Of a stretch of DNA of 64,000 bases, positions 1-12,108 are shown one piece after another (position 1 is the first letter of the stretch; the number at the start of each line of letters is the position of its first letter). The notes beneath the pieces are model-generated. The model was given only the letters and a program-made list of their open reading frames with translations. It ran no database searches and was not told the DNA's origin. Location of the stretch: assembly GCF_002443255.2 (NCBI RefSeq), contig NW_019211454.1, positions 26,543,344 to 26,607,343 of the forward strand, written 5' to 3'. The stretch comes from Varroa destructor (Eukaryota; Arthropoda; Arachnida; Mesostigmata; Varroidae). Made by a program: the position numbers and the translations under genes.

Positions 1-1583
1 AAAAATTTTTCAGAGAGTTGAAACTACGCGACGAAACAACGGTTATTATACAACAGGAACTGCCAAAAAAAAAAAAAGGAAAATGTCGCATGCTTTATTT
101 CACGCCAAGCTTGCAAATTGTACGTTTTTTGCAGTGCCAAAAGATTTACAGTGGGCCTATCTAATTGCGCTATCGAAAAACAGTAGATATGCAAACAAAG
201 AACATGGAAATGTTTCGATAACTGTAGTGGTGAAAATAGCAATTTTTTAAAAGTGTTTTCGAATGGCTACAGTAAAGGCGGGTTTTTCGAATGAGCTCTT
301 GTTTAAGTAATAATAAAACACAAACCTAAAAAAAAATTCAACACCATTTTTGAAGCGTATTCACTATAACAAAATACTATTTGTGTGGAATTGTTGTTAT
401 GTGTGTACTCTGATTTTTCCACTCAGACTGCAATACGTTTAAAGTAATGGTATAGTTTTAGGATTAATTTACTTCGTCGTGGTATTATTTGAGTGCCTTG
501 TTAGTTAGCAACGGGATTACAGAAGCACGTTAGTAAATGGTTAATTAAATCAATTGAAATTTTCTTTAGAAAACGAATGGGCCTGATATGTAAAACTCGT
601 GCCGTAGTTGGCTTCCCATATAAGTTCACTTCAAAATATCTGCGACTGGAGATTAACTTATACCGTATATAATTCGCACCCTATTAGTCCCTTGTTTACA
701 ATGTTGTCGGTTAAATTACGGTAATACCCATATTTTAATGGTATTTTGATGGCAGAGATCTTAATTAACAGGAAAAGTGTGACTGAATTAGGCTAGCACC
801 ATAATAAATGAATATAATTGTCATTTGCTCGTTTGAGTTTATTGAAAGTATTTGATTATATATCAATCCCTTTAATTCTTGGATCTAATCTAGCTTTAGC
901 TAACTGAACTTCTTTATAGTTTGACTATCAGTATTAATATATAAGTTTAAGGGTTTTGAAATGGCATCAGAGATAAACATATCTAAATCTTACCCTTTGC
1001 CATTACTAGGATAATAGTATTTTCGAAGTGATTTATTGTTTTCATTTGAAACTTAATTGAAGGCACCATAAAAAACAGCTGAAAAATTAATTCATATAAG
1101 CCATGCAAACATACCTTTATACATATTGTGCTACTTGCCTTTACCCCCTGTAACAATCCATGCACAGATACAGTAAATGCGCTAACTTTGGTTCAGCAGA
1201 ACCCTTGTTGTACATATTAGTGTGTTGTAAACGAATTCAAATTATCATTCATATTTTTTTCTGACAGCATATAGCATGTTTTTGACACAAGCTAATCAGA
1301 ATTTACTTTATCGACATCATGCTTTCGTTCGTTATTGCAAATTCAATAGCCGTATGCCGAAAATTGGCTGGAAATGGAACCATTTGCCAGGGACATGTAT
1401 ATCTTTAAACTCTTGATATGTAACATGAATAATTTAATTATTGTTGAATTATATTTGTGTTCAATTACTTTTTTGGAGTTAATTTACTTTTTCAAGATTA
1501 ATTCTCAGGGGACCCATTTTTTACTCGTATTTGAGCTTAACACGTTATATACGAAGCGCCAGTTTTGGCCGGCAGGTTAGATT
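1..1583. other. AT-rich intergenic stretch, nothing recognised
   Basis: Only short open frames with no protein-like composition. There is a run of 13 A near 66-78. The right edge lies just downstream of the stop codon of the minus-strand gene model that ends at 1584, so 1300-1583 may include that gene's 3' UTR. Confidence 0.5.
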
Positions 1584-2063
1584 TCAGATTATACTTTCGT
1601 CGAAAGCCTCCTCGATTGCGGCAACACGTTTTCGTCCTTCAGATTCCAACAGCTGGTCACCGCTTCGCTTGTCTTCAACATTCCAATCTTCGTTCTCGAA
1701 AACTTTGCATAATTCGCGTACTACACTTTCGCTTAAAGCTTCCTTGCCTAAGGTTTTAATCAAATTTGAATCCGCAGCGAAATAAAAACTCTACCACAAA
1801 TCGTTGGTTTTCCTGACCAAAAGATGTCTTTCCTTCTAAATTTATTTCCCCTAAAGTAAACTCAACTAGTTTTTACTCTCGGGTTTCTATAAGATGGGGT
1901 ATTTATCATCCAAACTTCGTTTGCTAGCGACGCGTTGTTCAAAAGTTGTTTAATATCAAAGTCCGCCGTACTTGCTTGTAACACCTTAGTATATTAGCTA
2001 CTGTGACCGTATTATAAGACATTATTACTGATAGGCCGGCTTTCTATATTTCGCCATAATCAT
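1584..2063 (-). CDS. three-exon gene model, unrecognised ~111 aa protein
   Basis: Exons on the minus strand at 2063-2029, 1970-1877 and 1790-1584 (stop TGA). Donors are GTAATA and GTAAAA; acceptors end in CAAG and GGTAG. Phases agree (35 nt leaves two bases, the next exon supplies one; the last junction is phase 0). The two introns are small, 58 and 86 nt. The last exon encodes 68 residues of clearly protein-like, charged, amphipathic sequence (for example KTLGKEALSESVVRELCKVF), ending in an acidic helix and DESII. The middle exon includes IKQLLNN and WMINTPSYRNPR. The ATG at 2063 is the weakest part: an upstream exon could replace it. A YY1-type motif at 2382-2393, oriented for minus transcription, could mark the promoter. 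I do not recognise the family and assign no function. The exons are seen; the joining is inferred. Confidence 0.55.
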
Positions 2064-2381
2064 GTCCTCTTGGTGGAAAATTATATTTTAAAAGAACATT
2101 TCTTGGAGGCAGAGCATATTTTTAATGTAAACATTGATGGGAACATTATTTCAGGTCACCATGCCGCTTGACTTTAGCGAAGCTTCCGCTTTAAACCTGT
2201 GAGAATATAAAGCATAGAGGTTTAAAAAAAGATTTGAGCCACGGTATATTCCTTGTCAGAGACATATCACAATTACCTACTTTTTTAATCCAGTACCTAC
2301 AGAAGTTTCCAAAGCTTTTTATTGTGATAATTAAGCCCGACTAAAACCGCATCCTCTCAACGTTCCGTCATTTAGCACACG

Positions 2382-2393
2382 GCCGCCATTTTG
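2382..2393 (-). promoter_or_regulatory. YY1/Pho-like motif, candidate core promoter
   Basis: The plus strand reads GCCGCCATTTTG; the minus strand gives CAAAATGGCGGC, the usual YY1/Pho core, which is often found just downstream of housekeeping transcription starts in the direction of transcription. It lies in a locally GC-rich patch (2380-2430) upstream of the minus gene at 1584-2063 and, in the other direction, upstream of GET3, so it could serve either or both. Motif seen; function inferred. Confidence 0.35.
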
Positions 2394-3331
2394 ATACCAC
2401 GCCGGCTGTTCGACCTGAAGCTCCGCGCGAGATTATCCTGTAGAGTCTCAGTGGGTATTTGATTTTTATTGCAGTTGCGAATTTAGCAGCGGTAGCATAA
2501 GAATCGGACAGTACTTTATGCTGCTTGTATTCCGTATGTATACGTAACTAGCTCAATTAGAATAAGTTGAAGATAAGTGTGTGGTAAGGTACGTGAGGCA
2601 CCGCCATCTCATATTTAAAGACGTTTCACAATTTCGAACAGCTGAGTTTGTTCTCAATAGCGGTAGTAGTTTCAGATTCAAACTGTGTCGTTGTTTTTTT
2701 GCGTATTACATTATTTGGATAGCAAAATGACATTCTAGCAATGTCAGCGTTCGTCCCTATAGAATAAACGACGTCTGAGTGTTCCCACAAATACTATAGA
2801 TGTTCTATGTAAGGACCGTAGGTCGGTACCCCTTGGTTGTTTACAGATGGTACAAATATGATTTTTTGGACATTTCTGTACGTGATGTCTATCTGATCTG
2901 TGTACCAGTGTTAAAATTTGCACTTGTATTGTCGTACGTGTCGCAGTTAGTTACCCTTTATTTAGAATTCTCTCTTAATTACGTGAATATAACTTCTATG
3001 AATTTGATTATATTTAATTCTTTAATAAATGCATAGTGCTCCTTTGCGTGTTTACCTATGATCATGTGTAAACCAGATAAAGAAAGAAATGCGCAATATT
3101 TGATAGTTTCCCTTAAGTGAATATTGAAAGTCGTTTCTCGTGTCTGTTCACAGCGAAATATATAGTCAAGCAGTGGACGAGTAAATCAAAAAAATTTTGT
3201 AACAGGCTTTGCAAACATATCCGGAATGACGACAATACAATCTAATTGCATCTACTATTTTTATTATAGTAGATTAAGGAAGGAAGTTGGTTATATATAA
3301 CCGTAAATGGCTGTCCACAAAAATTGTTTAC

Positions 3332-3394
3332 GTTTAATCCCAGAGGCGTTGAACTGGGTGTTGGTACGAGGGTAGTTCTCATCCTTAAAGATCA
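3332..3394 (-). CDS. candidate internal exon, unrecognised
   Basis: A pyrimidine-rich acceptor (ends CATGTGTGTCAG) precedes a 63-nt block encoding 20 protein-like residues (IFKDENYPRTNTQ then FNASGIK). A GTAAAC donor follows. It needs one base from the preceding exon and leaves one base, and I could not find a phase-matched partner. It may be an upstream exon of the minus gene at 1584-2063, or chance. Confidence 0.2.
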
Positions 3395-4915
3395 CTGACA
3401 CACATGAAAATGCAGAATGAAAAGCTCGTTTCAAGTAAATATTGTTTCGTTGGATAAGCGTTTTCCCATTCAAGTGGTCTTTCATTTAATATATTTCAGT
3501 AAATACTGGAACCCTAACAGATATTACAGCTCAGTTGTCTAACACAAAATTTTAACTTTATTTTTATTTTAGATTTTAATGATAGTTGGAATATTGGTTT
3601 TTGTGCCTAAATGTCACAATGTTACTTCATTTGTAATCTTTTTTTTTTAATAGATAATGTCCTAAATGAATGGATGAATAATGGCTAACGAGCGCCATCT
3701 ATATCTGTGCACCCGCTAACTTTTCAACTGGCTTCGGACTTCGGTGGTGCTCTTTGTGTCTGCTTGTTCTTCGTTTGTTGCCCTGTGATCCGGTATTTCA
3801 AATTCTCTTGATTCATCATCAGCTGTGTTGTCTATTGTGCCGGGAAGTGCTTAATTTCCGGAGATATCGACTCTCGTGTGTAATCTACAGTGTAGCAATA
3901 AAGGAATTCTATTTGCTGCGAATCTTCTTTAGTTCAGGTATTTATCTAAGAGTAACTGAATCCGCTTATCTACAGGTATTAGATATAATACCTGATTAAA
4001 GATATAAATTGTTATTGATTATCAATAAAGTTGGCAGGTGCCATAGCCGTACAAGCTTGTTGTGGTGAATTACGCGGAAAGCCTGACCCTATTTTTTAAA
4101 CATTATCTGCTAAGTATCCTTTTACCTTGATTAGAACTACTTATAGAGGGGAACTTGTGTTTGGGTTGATTTTGAATTGTAGCAATGTATATGAAGACAG
4201 TACGCTTTAAAATCCAATACTTGCCTTGTACAACTTTACAGCTGTTAACTTTTTGGCGCTCTATTCGTTCTAATTTTTTCATATTGCGTTATTAGGCTAT
4301 ATATACAAAGTAGTGACTACCAGGGAAGGCGAATAAATGCGATTTCACCGATTAAGTTTTAATTTGAATTTACGAAAAAGTATAGTCAACGTTATTTTGT
4401 GAGCAAAAATTAGTCAGTTGTTACGCTTGTGCAGGAAATTCAGAATATCTTGAGAACATTTTGTGTATACAACAAGTAAACCGTAGTATTGAATAAAATG
4501 ACATTTTCTTTCAAATGTAATCATAAAGTAGCATCGTTTCGGCAGCTCTTCATGAGCCCCCCTATGTTGTAGTTGCTATATATATTGCTAACCAAGACAG
4601 AACAGAAAAGTTTTTATGACAGGGCAGTTCTGTATTGTCAGACGTTAGTCGCATTGGCTGCATAATTAATAGAACTTACGATGTGGATTTCGTTTTTTGC
4701 TTTAATTTAATTCGGCGATATATTGAGTGCAATCATATTTAAAAGATCGTAGTGCATTATGAAATACACATTTTTCGATAAATTTTTGTTATTATAGAAT
4801 TAGGTAAGAGTAACCCTATCTACATGACAGATAACGTAAAACAGCATTCTCAATTGATTGTCGCCTATTTCTTATTGCTACAGGTGTCCGAAAAAAAGCT
4901 ATCTAGGTTGTCATT

Positions 4916-5968
4916 ATGGATATGGAACCACTGGAGCCGTCTTTGCAGAATATCTTTGACCAGCAATCGTTGAAATGGATTTTCGTTGGCGGCAAAGGTG
5001 GTGTTGGCAAAACAACTTGCTCTTGTTCCCTTGCTGTTCAGTTAGCGAAAAAACGGGAACGCGTTCTGATCATTTCGACCGACCCTGCGCACAACATTTC
5101 TGATGCGTTCAATCAAAAATTCAGTAAAGTTCCCACGCTCGTACAGGGTTTCCCTAACCTATATGCAATGGAAGTAGACCCTAATCTTGGTCTCTCGGAA
5201 CTTCCCGATGAATACTTCAGTGATAGCGACCCATATAAAATGAGCAGAGGTATGGTTCATGAACTCGTGCAGGCGTTTCCTGGTGTGGATGAGGCAATGT
5301 CTTACGCGGAGGTATTGAAACTTGTTAAGGGAATGAATTTTGACGTGGTCGTGTTCGACACTGCGCCAACAGGCCACACTCTACGCCTTCTGTCGTTTCC
5401 GCAAATCATGGAAAAGGGACTTGGTAAACTTCTCAATCTAAAAAATCAGCTAAGCCCACTTATCAGTCAGGTAGCTAGCATGCTTGGCTCAGGAGATCTC
5501 TCAGCTGACCTGATGTCGAATAAATTGGAGGAGCTATTACCAGTAATTAGGCAAGTAAACGAACAGTTTCGTAATCCGGAGCAAACAACTTTTATTTGTG
5601 TCTGTATAGCTGAGTTTCTTTCTTTATATGAAACCGAGAGGCTCGTGCAGGAGTTGACGAAATGCGGCATAGATACTCACAATATTATTGTAAATCAGTT
5701 GCTATTTCCTAAAGCTGATGATGATTGCCGTATGTGTCGGGCACGTGTTAAACTTCAGACAAAGTATTTGGATCAAATTAACGATCTTTATGAGGATTTC
5801 CACGTTGTCAAACTACCTCTATTAGAGCGCGAGGTTCGGGGAGTAGACCAAGTAAAAGAGTTCTCGGAAAACCTTGTTAAGCCTTATATACCGCCATCAC
5901 AAGAGACTTCTAAACAATCTGCGCAGCAATCAAAAACGTCTAAAACTCATACTGAGCAAAAGGACTAA
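4916..5968 (+). CDS. GET3: ATPase GET3/ASNA1 (tail-anchored protein targeting factor)
   Basis: A cytosolic P-loop ATPase that binds the C-terminal membrane anchor of tail-anchored proteins and delivers them to the ER receptor complex. The 350-residue frame is intact, in one exon, and matches animal family length. Visible motifs are the deviant Walker [11 protein letters not shown] at residues 25-34, switch I DPAHN near 56-60, the switch II segment [12 protein letters not shown] near 155-166, and the CRMC (CxxC) pair near 273-276 that holds the dimer zinc. The central region includes a Met/Leu-rich segment expected to line the substrate groove. The tail after about residue 330 is polar and rich in Gln, Ser and Lys. 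The start is the first ATG (context TCATTATGG) after a splice acceptor at 4883, so the transcript probably has a 5' UTR intron. Family identity is certain. Confidence 0.97.
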   Translation: MDMEPLEPSLQNIFDQQSLKWIFVGGKGGVGKTTCSCSLAVQLAKKRERVLIISTDPAHNISDAFNQKFSKVPTLVQGFPNLYAMEVDPNLGLSELPDEYFSDSDPYKMSRGMVHELVQAFPGVDEAMSYAEVLKLVKGMNFDVVVFDTAPTGHTLRLLSFPQIMEKGLGKLLNLKNQLSPLISQVASMLGSGDLSADLMSNKLEELLPVIRQVNEQFRNPEQTTFICVCIAEFLSLYETERLVQELTKCGIDTHNIIVNQLLFPKADDDCRMCRARVKLQTKYLDQINDLYEDFHVVKLPLLEREVRGVDQVKEFSENLVKPYIPPSQETSKQSAQQSKTSKTHTEQKD

Positions 5969-6179
5969 TGGCGTTCGATATGACAACACAAGAGATCACT
6001 AGCTTTCACGGTTTTTGTCAGATCACAGCTAATAAATATCCCATTAATGAATAAGTAATAACAACGGTTTCTACATGTTTCATTGATCAGTTATTTAGGG
6101 GTTAACCGGACAAAGAAAACAGTGAGACATTATGAGACATCTGCGAGACGTTTCCTGTTCTGACTAAACTTCCTTGTTG

Positions 6180-6185
6180 AATAAA
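6180..6185 (+). promoter_or_regulatory. polyadenylation signal for GET3
   Basis: AATAAA about 210 bases past the GET3 stop, followed by a GT-rich stretch (AAGTGTCTTT). An earlier AATAAA at 6031-6036 is an alternative but lacks an obvious GT-rich element. Confidence 0.5.
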
Positions 6186-7621
6186 TATGTCCAGGTACAC
6201 TCATTTGCTTTAAGTGTCTTTATTTAAGAAGAATTAAATAACCTTTGTTTAATATAAAAAGCATAATATTCTCGTGTCAATAGATCGGGATGACACTTAT
6301 CGTATTGTGTAGATAAATACCTACTAAGAAATATGAGATCAATTAATTCTGAAGTTAATGGCAAAATAATGATAATTTGAGATATTTTTGCCGTTAAAAT
6401 CAATTTCCTACGCTCAATCTGTTTGTACCAAAATCTATTCAAGAGTAAATTCTGTGTACTTACTTTATAGCAAACGACGTGATATGTTGATCGGCGGAAA
6501 ATCGAATATTTGCATTAATTTATATTACAATATGGTACCTGTTGATGTCTGTAATTGTATCTGTTGTACCTATTAACTTTTGATTGAAAAGCCGAACTGT
6601 TAATGTATGAGAAAGGAATTGGGAGTTAGTTGATACTGGATTTAGCGGAGAGGAATCCACCCTCCATAGTCGAATTTCATGCTCATGGGCCCATACTAGG
6701 TATACGATGCTCTACACGGCCATGTAAAAACAGCAAAAAAACGGAGATGAAAAAACCATCTGTTAGTAACAATTTGGATACTGAATATTTCTCCAAAAAA
6801 CGAACTAAAGAAATTTACTTTCTATAATTTAGGTGCACTAAATGTCTTTGCTTCTTATTTGAGCATTTAAAGCTTATTGAGGTAGATTTTGCTACAAGTA
6901 ATGAAGACATGTTAAACTGACCCTGGCTCAAAGAGCTCTATAAAAGCTGTTTTGAAAAATTAATTGCAGATTTCTAAAAAGTCGACACTATTCGGTATTA
7001 CATAGCTTATTCCCCATTTAATAACATGGTCGTAATCCTATTATGCATAAAGGATAGTGATTTACAATATTAGAAATAATCTTTTATCAGTTTAATCTTA
7101 TGACAAAACGATAGGTTCATGTGTGCCCTATTTAAATCGTTCTCTTGAATGCAACTTAATAATTCAAATAAAAATATTACTTATATTTTTCTGGCTTAAA
7201 GCATTTTACGAATTTTTGTTCCGATAAATTCATTTGGCACTATACTCAATAATATCATCTTTGATGCTTTGCTCAACTTTTTCTTTGATGTAAAATCATA
7301 ATATTTTAAACATTTTTCTGAGTTTTTAAAAAGTGAAAACCTTTATATTAAAAGTACAAGACTAACACAAAGAGGCCACATATGTTTTAACTAAAAGTAT
7401 CCGATATTAGCTATGAGGTCATAAGCTATTAGTAGACCATAAATAAAACTGCATTTTGAATATTTGAATTCTTCTAACAGGTGCATATAGAACATATATT
7501 TCGTACATACGAGTAAATATCATTGAATAACCATACAAATGTAGCAGGTTTAATTCGGAACCGTTAGGGACTCCCACGATTAGGAACTACTGTACCCATA
7601 CTGTCCAGACAAACGAATCTC

Positions 7622-7712
7622 GTCCCCATATAGTCTGTGGTTAGCGTACTTCCGCGCTAATATTAAGAACACGGTGTGGTCCAGGTTCGAAGCCGGATAT
7701 AAACGCATGACG
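7622..7712 (+). mobile_element. decayed tRNA-derived element (SINE head or tRNA pseudogene)
   Basis: The arrangement resembles a tRNA-Glu type gene: TCCCCATATAGTCT start, an A-box-like TGGTTAGCG (near 7638-7646), and a B box GGTTCGAAGCC at 7684-7694 at the right distance. The acceptor stem does not pair and the anticodon arm is broken, so it is not a working tRNA. The sequence after the B box (TATGCTGGAAGCCAACAGTC) resembles that after the 41.5-kb element (TATGTTGGAAGCAGTC), which favours a SINE family over an isolated pseudogene. Confidence 0.5.
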
Positions 7713-9852
7713 TTTATGCTGGAAGCCAACAGTCTGATGGAATTTCAAACGGCGATATTGAATGTAGGGGACATAACATAAAGATATGCTGAACTGACCA
7801 CAAAAACTGTAGCGACATCAAACTACTGTAAGAACTTATAGAGTAGCGCCACTTACGAAAAAGGTCACGCGTATATACAAACCACATGCATTTTTTACTT
7901 CCTTTTTTGTTTTTTTCGGCACATAGTCACATTTATCGTACGAATGCCTATAAAGACAACTTCACATTAGATTCGTTAATGTATAAAGCTCATCTTTTTA
8001 AACATATTTTAGGAAAGTTTCACTCAAAAAGCATATTCGCTCCGTATGACATGAAAATATCTCTAACTAGTCTGAAGACCTGAAGACATCTTTCAGTTTA
8101 GCTGTAATAGCGCGTAATTTTAACATACTTCGACGCACATTACATAATCTAGCATCATCCTAACCATAGTCATGGTTGTTAAAGCTGTGAGTTGCCAACA
8201 GAAGTAGATAAAGCTCATCTGCATATGACACGTGGTATAATAGATCATTTTGTTCCTGAAGACTTAATTATGTGAAAGATCTTCTGATACATTAAGTCTT
8301 GTCTTCCATCAGTATTTGTATCGATGTAACAATCGTTTCGATGAATAAGAGCACCTTGAAAGGTCCTGTGTAGAGGCGTAACGATACTTTATGTTATAAA
8401 GGAATCTGTTAAGCTAACTTACATTTAGTTAATATTTGCGGACCTCGAATTTTCGTTAGGGTGGCAAATATGTAAATCAGTTACTAGCCGGTTAAACGTC
8501 TTTAAGAACCAAGCTTTCTTGTAGAACAGCATGACTAAATTTATTAGATAGATAACGGGCTGGAAAATAATAATTGACAAATTCCAGTGAGGATACCAAT
8601 GTTATGAGATTTCAGCCCGTGGTAACAATGGTTGTTACCGATTCCGCGTTTTGCTAACAGACGTATTCACCACGCAATAAAGTGACTTTGATGTGATATT
8701 TAGAACACACGGGTGAACTTCCTTACATAGGCAGTTTTTTTTTTTGCAGAAATAAATAGACTCTAATTAATTTGAATAAAAGGGCATGTGGGTATTTGAA
8801 AAAAAATAGAACTTTTTTATTATTAGATTATCTGGTCCGGTAACAACAGTCGAACAGACATTTGAAAAAATTTAATTCTGGTCTATATGGATAAAACAGT
8901 GATTCTCAAGCTGTTCGAAATGACGTGGATTTTATAGAACACTGTGCATCGTAGAAGTCTTTCTTTACGATAGTGTAAAAACATATAACTATCTACTGTT
9001 GCTGCCTAAATTAAGTTTATCGTCAAGGGGTCGCAAAGATAATAACAAAATAAATAGCTCAAAGAAACTGAATAAAGCCAACATATCTTTTTGAAGAAAA
9101 AAAATTTAAAGAGCTGGTGTTCCTCATTTAGACTAGGCAACGTTATATAAACACATTTGGGGTTGTTGTAAATGCACATAGAGAATCTGCTACAAGACTG
9201 AATTTCATGTGAGACGCTATAGCCTGAAAACAGAATAAAAATTCTACTTCTAGTGGTAGTAGCATACTAAATATAATTGATTAATCGCATGGAAGAAAAA
9301 AAAATGGGTTAAAAGTGTTGGTGAACACCAAAAAGTTATGACTAACTCAGTGTAGGCCTCCTATTTCTTATATATTTACATCATTTCGGTTCTGTAAATA
9401 GAACAAACGTTTTGAGTAAACACAAATCAGATTATATTAAATGTGTTAAAATGTGCATTAAACGATTTCATGGAAAGATATTCTAGTCGTAATGAAATGC
9501 ATTTATGTGATGTATCCTTTCACTAGCTAGACAACTTGTCTTCATCAAGTTGTATTTTTCTTCTTCACCTTTTTTTATTTACTTTGATTTATTATGCCTT
9601 GTTTCTTTTTACTTATTTTTATGCTAGGTCTAATAAGAGCCATGGTGCTACTGTATCTTTTGTTTCATGGAATTTATAATAGGATTTTTGTTCGAATTTC
9701 CAATATTTTTCTATTTCCATAATTATTAATGTTTCAAAAACTAGACTTTGAGCCCGCCTATCTTTCTGTTTGGATCTGCCCTTTCCACTGTCGTCGTCAG
9801 TTCGGACGTCGCTTGGCATATCCTTGATAGTAGAAATTTATAACATAATCAT

Positions 9853-11646
9853 ATGATGACGGGTCTACGTCAATGGATAATAATTGACAAGATGCTCCCG
9901 CAATCTCGTGATTTAAAAAATGACGCAGCCCGTCCAAAAATACGTAAGTATATTGGGCTTCTTATACCACCGACGTCATGATTTTTATGGTTCGAAGCTA
10001 AAACTCAGCTCTTTGAAAGGATCGTCCGCCGATAAAATTAGCATTTCAGCATCGAACTGTAATTCTAGTAAGTTCACAGTAAGTTAAGGAAGAAGATAAG
10101 TTTATTAGATTCTGTTCTTACCTGCTGTCATAAATGCTTATTATTTTCGGAAGAGTGCGTTGTAGTAAAAATATTGCGTAAAAAAATAATGAAATTATCC
10201 GAAAATTTAATCCATAATTTACAGTAGTATTGTAGCAGTACTATGCCACCTTACTAAGCTCCGTCTGAAAAAAGTCCCTTTATATTTGTCCTTCAAATTC
10301 CATTTACAGTGTGGCATAATAGTACTACAAATTTTCAATTTTGCCGAAATTGTTTATCGTTTGTTTAAAATAAAAAAAAACACTCATTTTAACTAGCTTA
10401 AGTTCGTGTTTTCACTGCGCTTTTGTCACTTTGTTTTCCTTCAGACACCGATAGCGGCTGTAATGCACCCGTTGTGCGAGTTGTCAAAGATATGCATGGA
10501 CTCGTATATAAGCTGGTGCTCATACAAGGCGTAGGGCGGGTAGTTTCTAGACAAGCCGACGTGCAGCTCACAATGACAATGTACGTAACTCGTAAGGATG
10601 CATGCTATATTGAGCAGATCTTCGAAAGTTTCTACGACAACCAATTACCAAGTGATTTTATAAAAATCTATGAGCACACCGAATGCAACCCCTATGTTAA
10701 GTCAGTGACAAATATAATGCCCGTTGGCCTACAGAAAGCTGTGTTAACTATGTGTAGAGACGAAGAGGCAATAGTATATATAGATCCATTGATGGCCTAT
10801 GGTTGCGCCGGGCTGAACTATGGAGACAAAGCAAAAGAACAGATCCAGCCGAGCACCGCTCTTGTTTACAAGATTCGTCTTATACGTTGGAAAATAAATA
10901 ACAACGCAGAACAACTTGAGCAGTTTTCAAGCCTACAATCAGCAACGCCTACTTTCGTCGAACTGCTTGCCCAGGCTAGAAAACAACTGCTTGCAGGAAA
11001 AAAATTCACCGCAATGCAGTCGTTGAGGAGAGGCATCACAGTGCTCGAAACAATACCAATCGATCAAAGGATCCTTGAGCCGATGCAGAAACAGGAGCAT
11101 GAACGAACACTCCTTTATATACTAAAGCTTGCGTCGCAGACCGCAATGCAGTTGGGTTGGTACAATTTTACTGTGTCGTCCACCCGAAGAGCACTCCAAA
11201 TCGATCCCAAAAACACTGAAATTATCTTTTTACAAGGCTGCGCATACTTCGCCCTTGGTTATAGTGACATAGCAAGACAAAAGGTGCGTCAAGCCCATCT
11301 AAGGGATGTTACCAATAGAGATTATAGGGAAAAGCTTGATGAAATCAATCGACACGTAACCCTAATCGATGACTCTGAGTCGGATGATGAATGCCACCAA
11401 GACTACGAGCAAATGGCTAGTATAATAATGGAAAGAAAGGCGGCAAATGCTGGCCGTATAGTCGAAGACGTGATGAAGCTGTGTAAGGAGCTGGCTGACT
11501 CTGGAGAACCAGATGTTTTGATACGCGGCGGATTTTCTTTTGAGGACGTGAAATCCATTCTAAATGCTTTGCAGTCTGAAATGGATAGCGAAATAGTTGT
11601 GAAGTTATTCCGTGAGAACATAGAGGTGGAATTTCTTTGCAACTAG
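9853..11646 (+). CDS. FKBP-domain and TPR protein, FKBP6/Shutdown-like, two coding exons
   Basis: Predicted 430-aa cytoplasmic co-chaperone: one FKBP fold followed by a TPR array, as in FKBP6/Shutdown, which act with HSP90 in the germline piRNA pathway. Exon 1 is 9853-9943 (first ATG after an in-frame stop at 9841; donor CGTAAGTA). Exon 2 is 10445-11646, after the acceptor TTGTTTTCCTTCAG. Exon 1 leaves one base and exon 2 supplies two, so the frame joins exactly. The frame can be read 22 codons upstream of exon 2 from a TTG, but that part is intron. The FKBP domain spans about residues 50-180 and includes the hallmark AYG. The position of the FKBP12 pocket Trp is Leu (about residue 126) and the FD motif is FE, so isomerase activity is doubtful. 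TPR helices span about 200-335 (ALQIDPKN is typical). The tail is acidic, then polar. The FKBP+TPR class is firm; the FKBP6 subfamily is inferred. Confidence 0.85.
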
Positions 11647-12102
11647 ATTAAACAGCGTATTACATAATAGGCATCATAACCAATCAACTAGGTGACCTAC
11701 AAAGAGTGAAATCCTGAGTTTTTCTATTTTAACTAAAGGTCAACTCTATCAAATTATCAACAAAGGTACGGATACGAATGTCAGACCGTCAATATCATTC
11801 TATATGTGCAACTGTTTTTTATCAAAAAATAATTATATTTCCCAGTTTTATCAAAAAGTTTCTAATTTACTTTTTAAATTAACCGTAGTATTTGGCAAGA
11901 AGGTTAAATATGAGGCCTTTTGAGTGTTCTCGTAATTATCTGCATTTGTAACGTCTACTTATTGAACTACTTCATTGTATATTCTGTTTCACAATGTATA
12001 TTTCAAATTTATTAATAATTTATTTTGATTATGTGGGAGCTTGTAAAACCTTGTAACGCTAACTTCATATTAGGTCATGAACCTTTTCAAACATTTACAC
12101 AC

Positions 12103-12108
12103 AATAAA
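12103..12108 (+). promoter_or_regulatory. polyadenylation signal for the FKBP-TPR gene
   Basis: AATAAA about 460 bases past the stop; a second AATAAA occurs at 12261-12266. The intervening 3' UTR is AT-rich with no other feature. Confidence 0.4.

Larger units (their letters stand above)
2064..4915. other. intergenic region and probable GET3 5' UTR intron
   Basis: No gene is recognised. A good donor (AAG then GTACGTGAG, exon end at 2588) and an acceptor at 4883 (TTCTTATTGCTACAG) could bound a 5' UTR intron for GET3. Other donors that could be used instead lie at 3938 and near 3975. GCGCCATCT at 3692-3700 resembles an arthropod CTCF core. The candidate minus exon at 3332-3394 is listed separately. 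Confidence 0.3.
5969..9852. other. AT-rich intergenic region between GET3 and the FKBP-TPR gene
   Basis: Holds the GET3 3' UTR and signals, a tRNA-derived SINE-like remnant at 7622-7712, and otherwise only short, low-quality frames. A short minus frame near 9619-9819 starts with polar residues but loses coding character halfway and has no convincing donor. The FKBP-TPR promoter should lie close to 9.8 kb, but no core motif stands out. Confidence 0.5.

Noticed and set aside
2740..2890. Minus frame with a CxxxxxCxxC cluster, considered as a zinc finger
   Set aside because: Short, with no ligand pairs in a known spacing and no splice support.
7622..7712. Functional tRNA-Glu gene
   Set aside because: The B box is good, but the acceptor stem does not pair and the anticodon arm is lost.
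9619..9819. 66-codon minus frame upstream of the FKBP-TPR gene
   Set aside because: Only the first third looks protein-like; no convincing donor, and the rest is AT-rich.
10423..10444. Upstream extension of the FKBP-TPR frame from a TTG at 10423
   Set aside because: It is a pyrimidine tract ending in CAG, a splice acceptor; the phase-matched ATG exon at 9853 explains the N-terminus.
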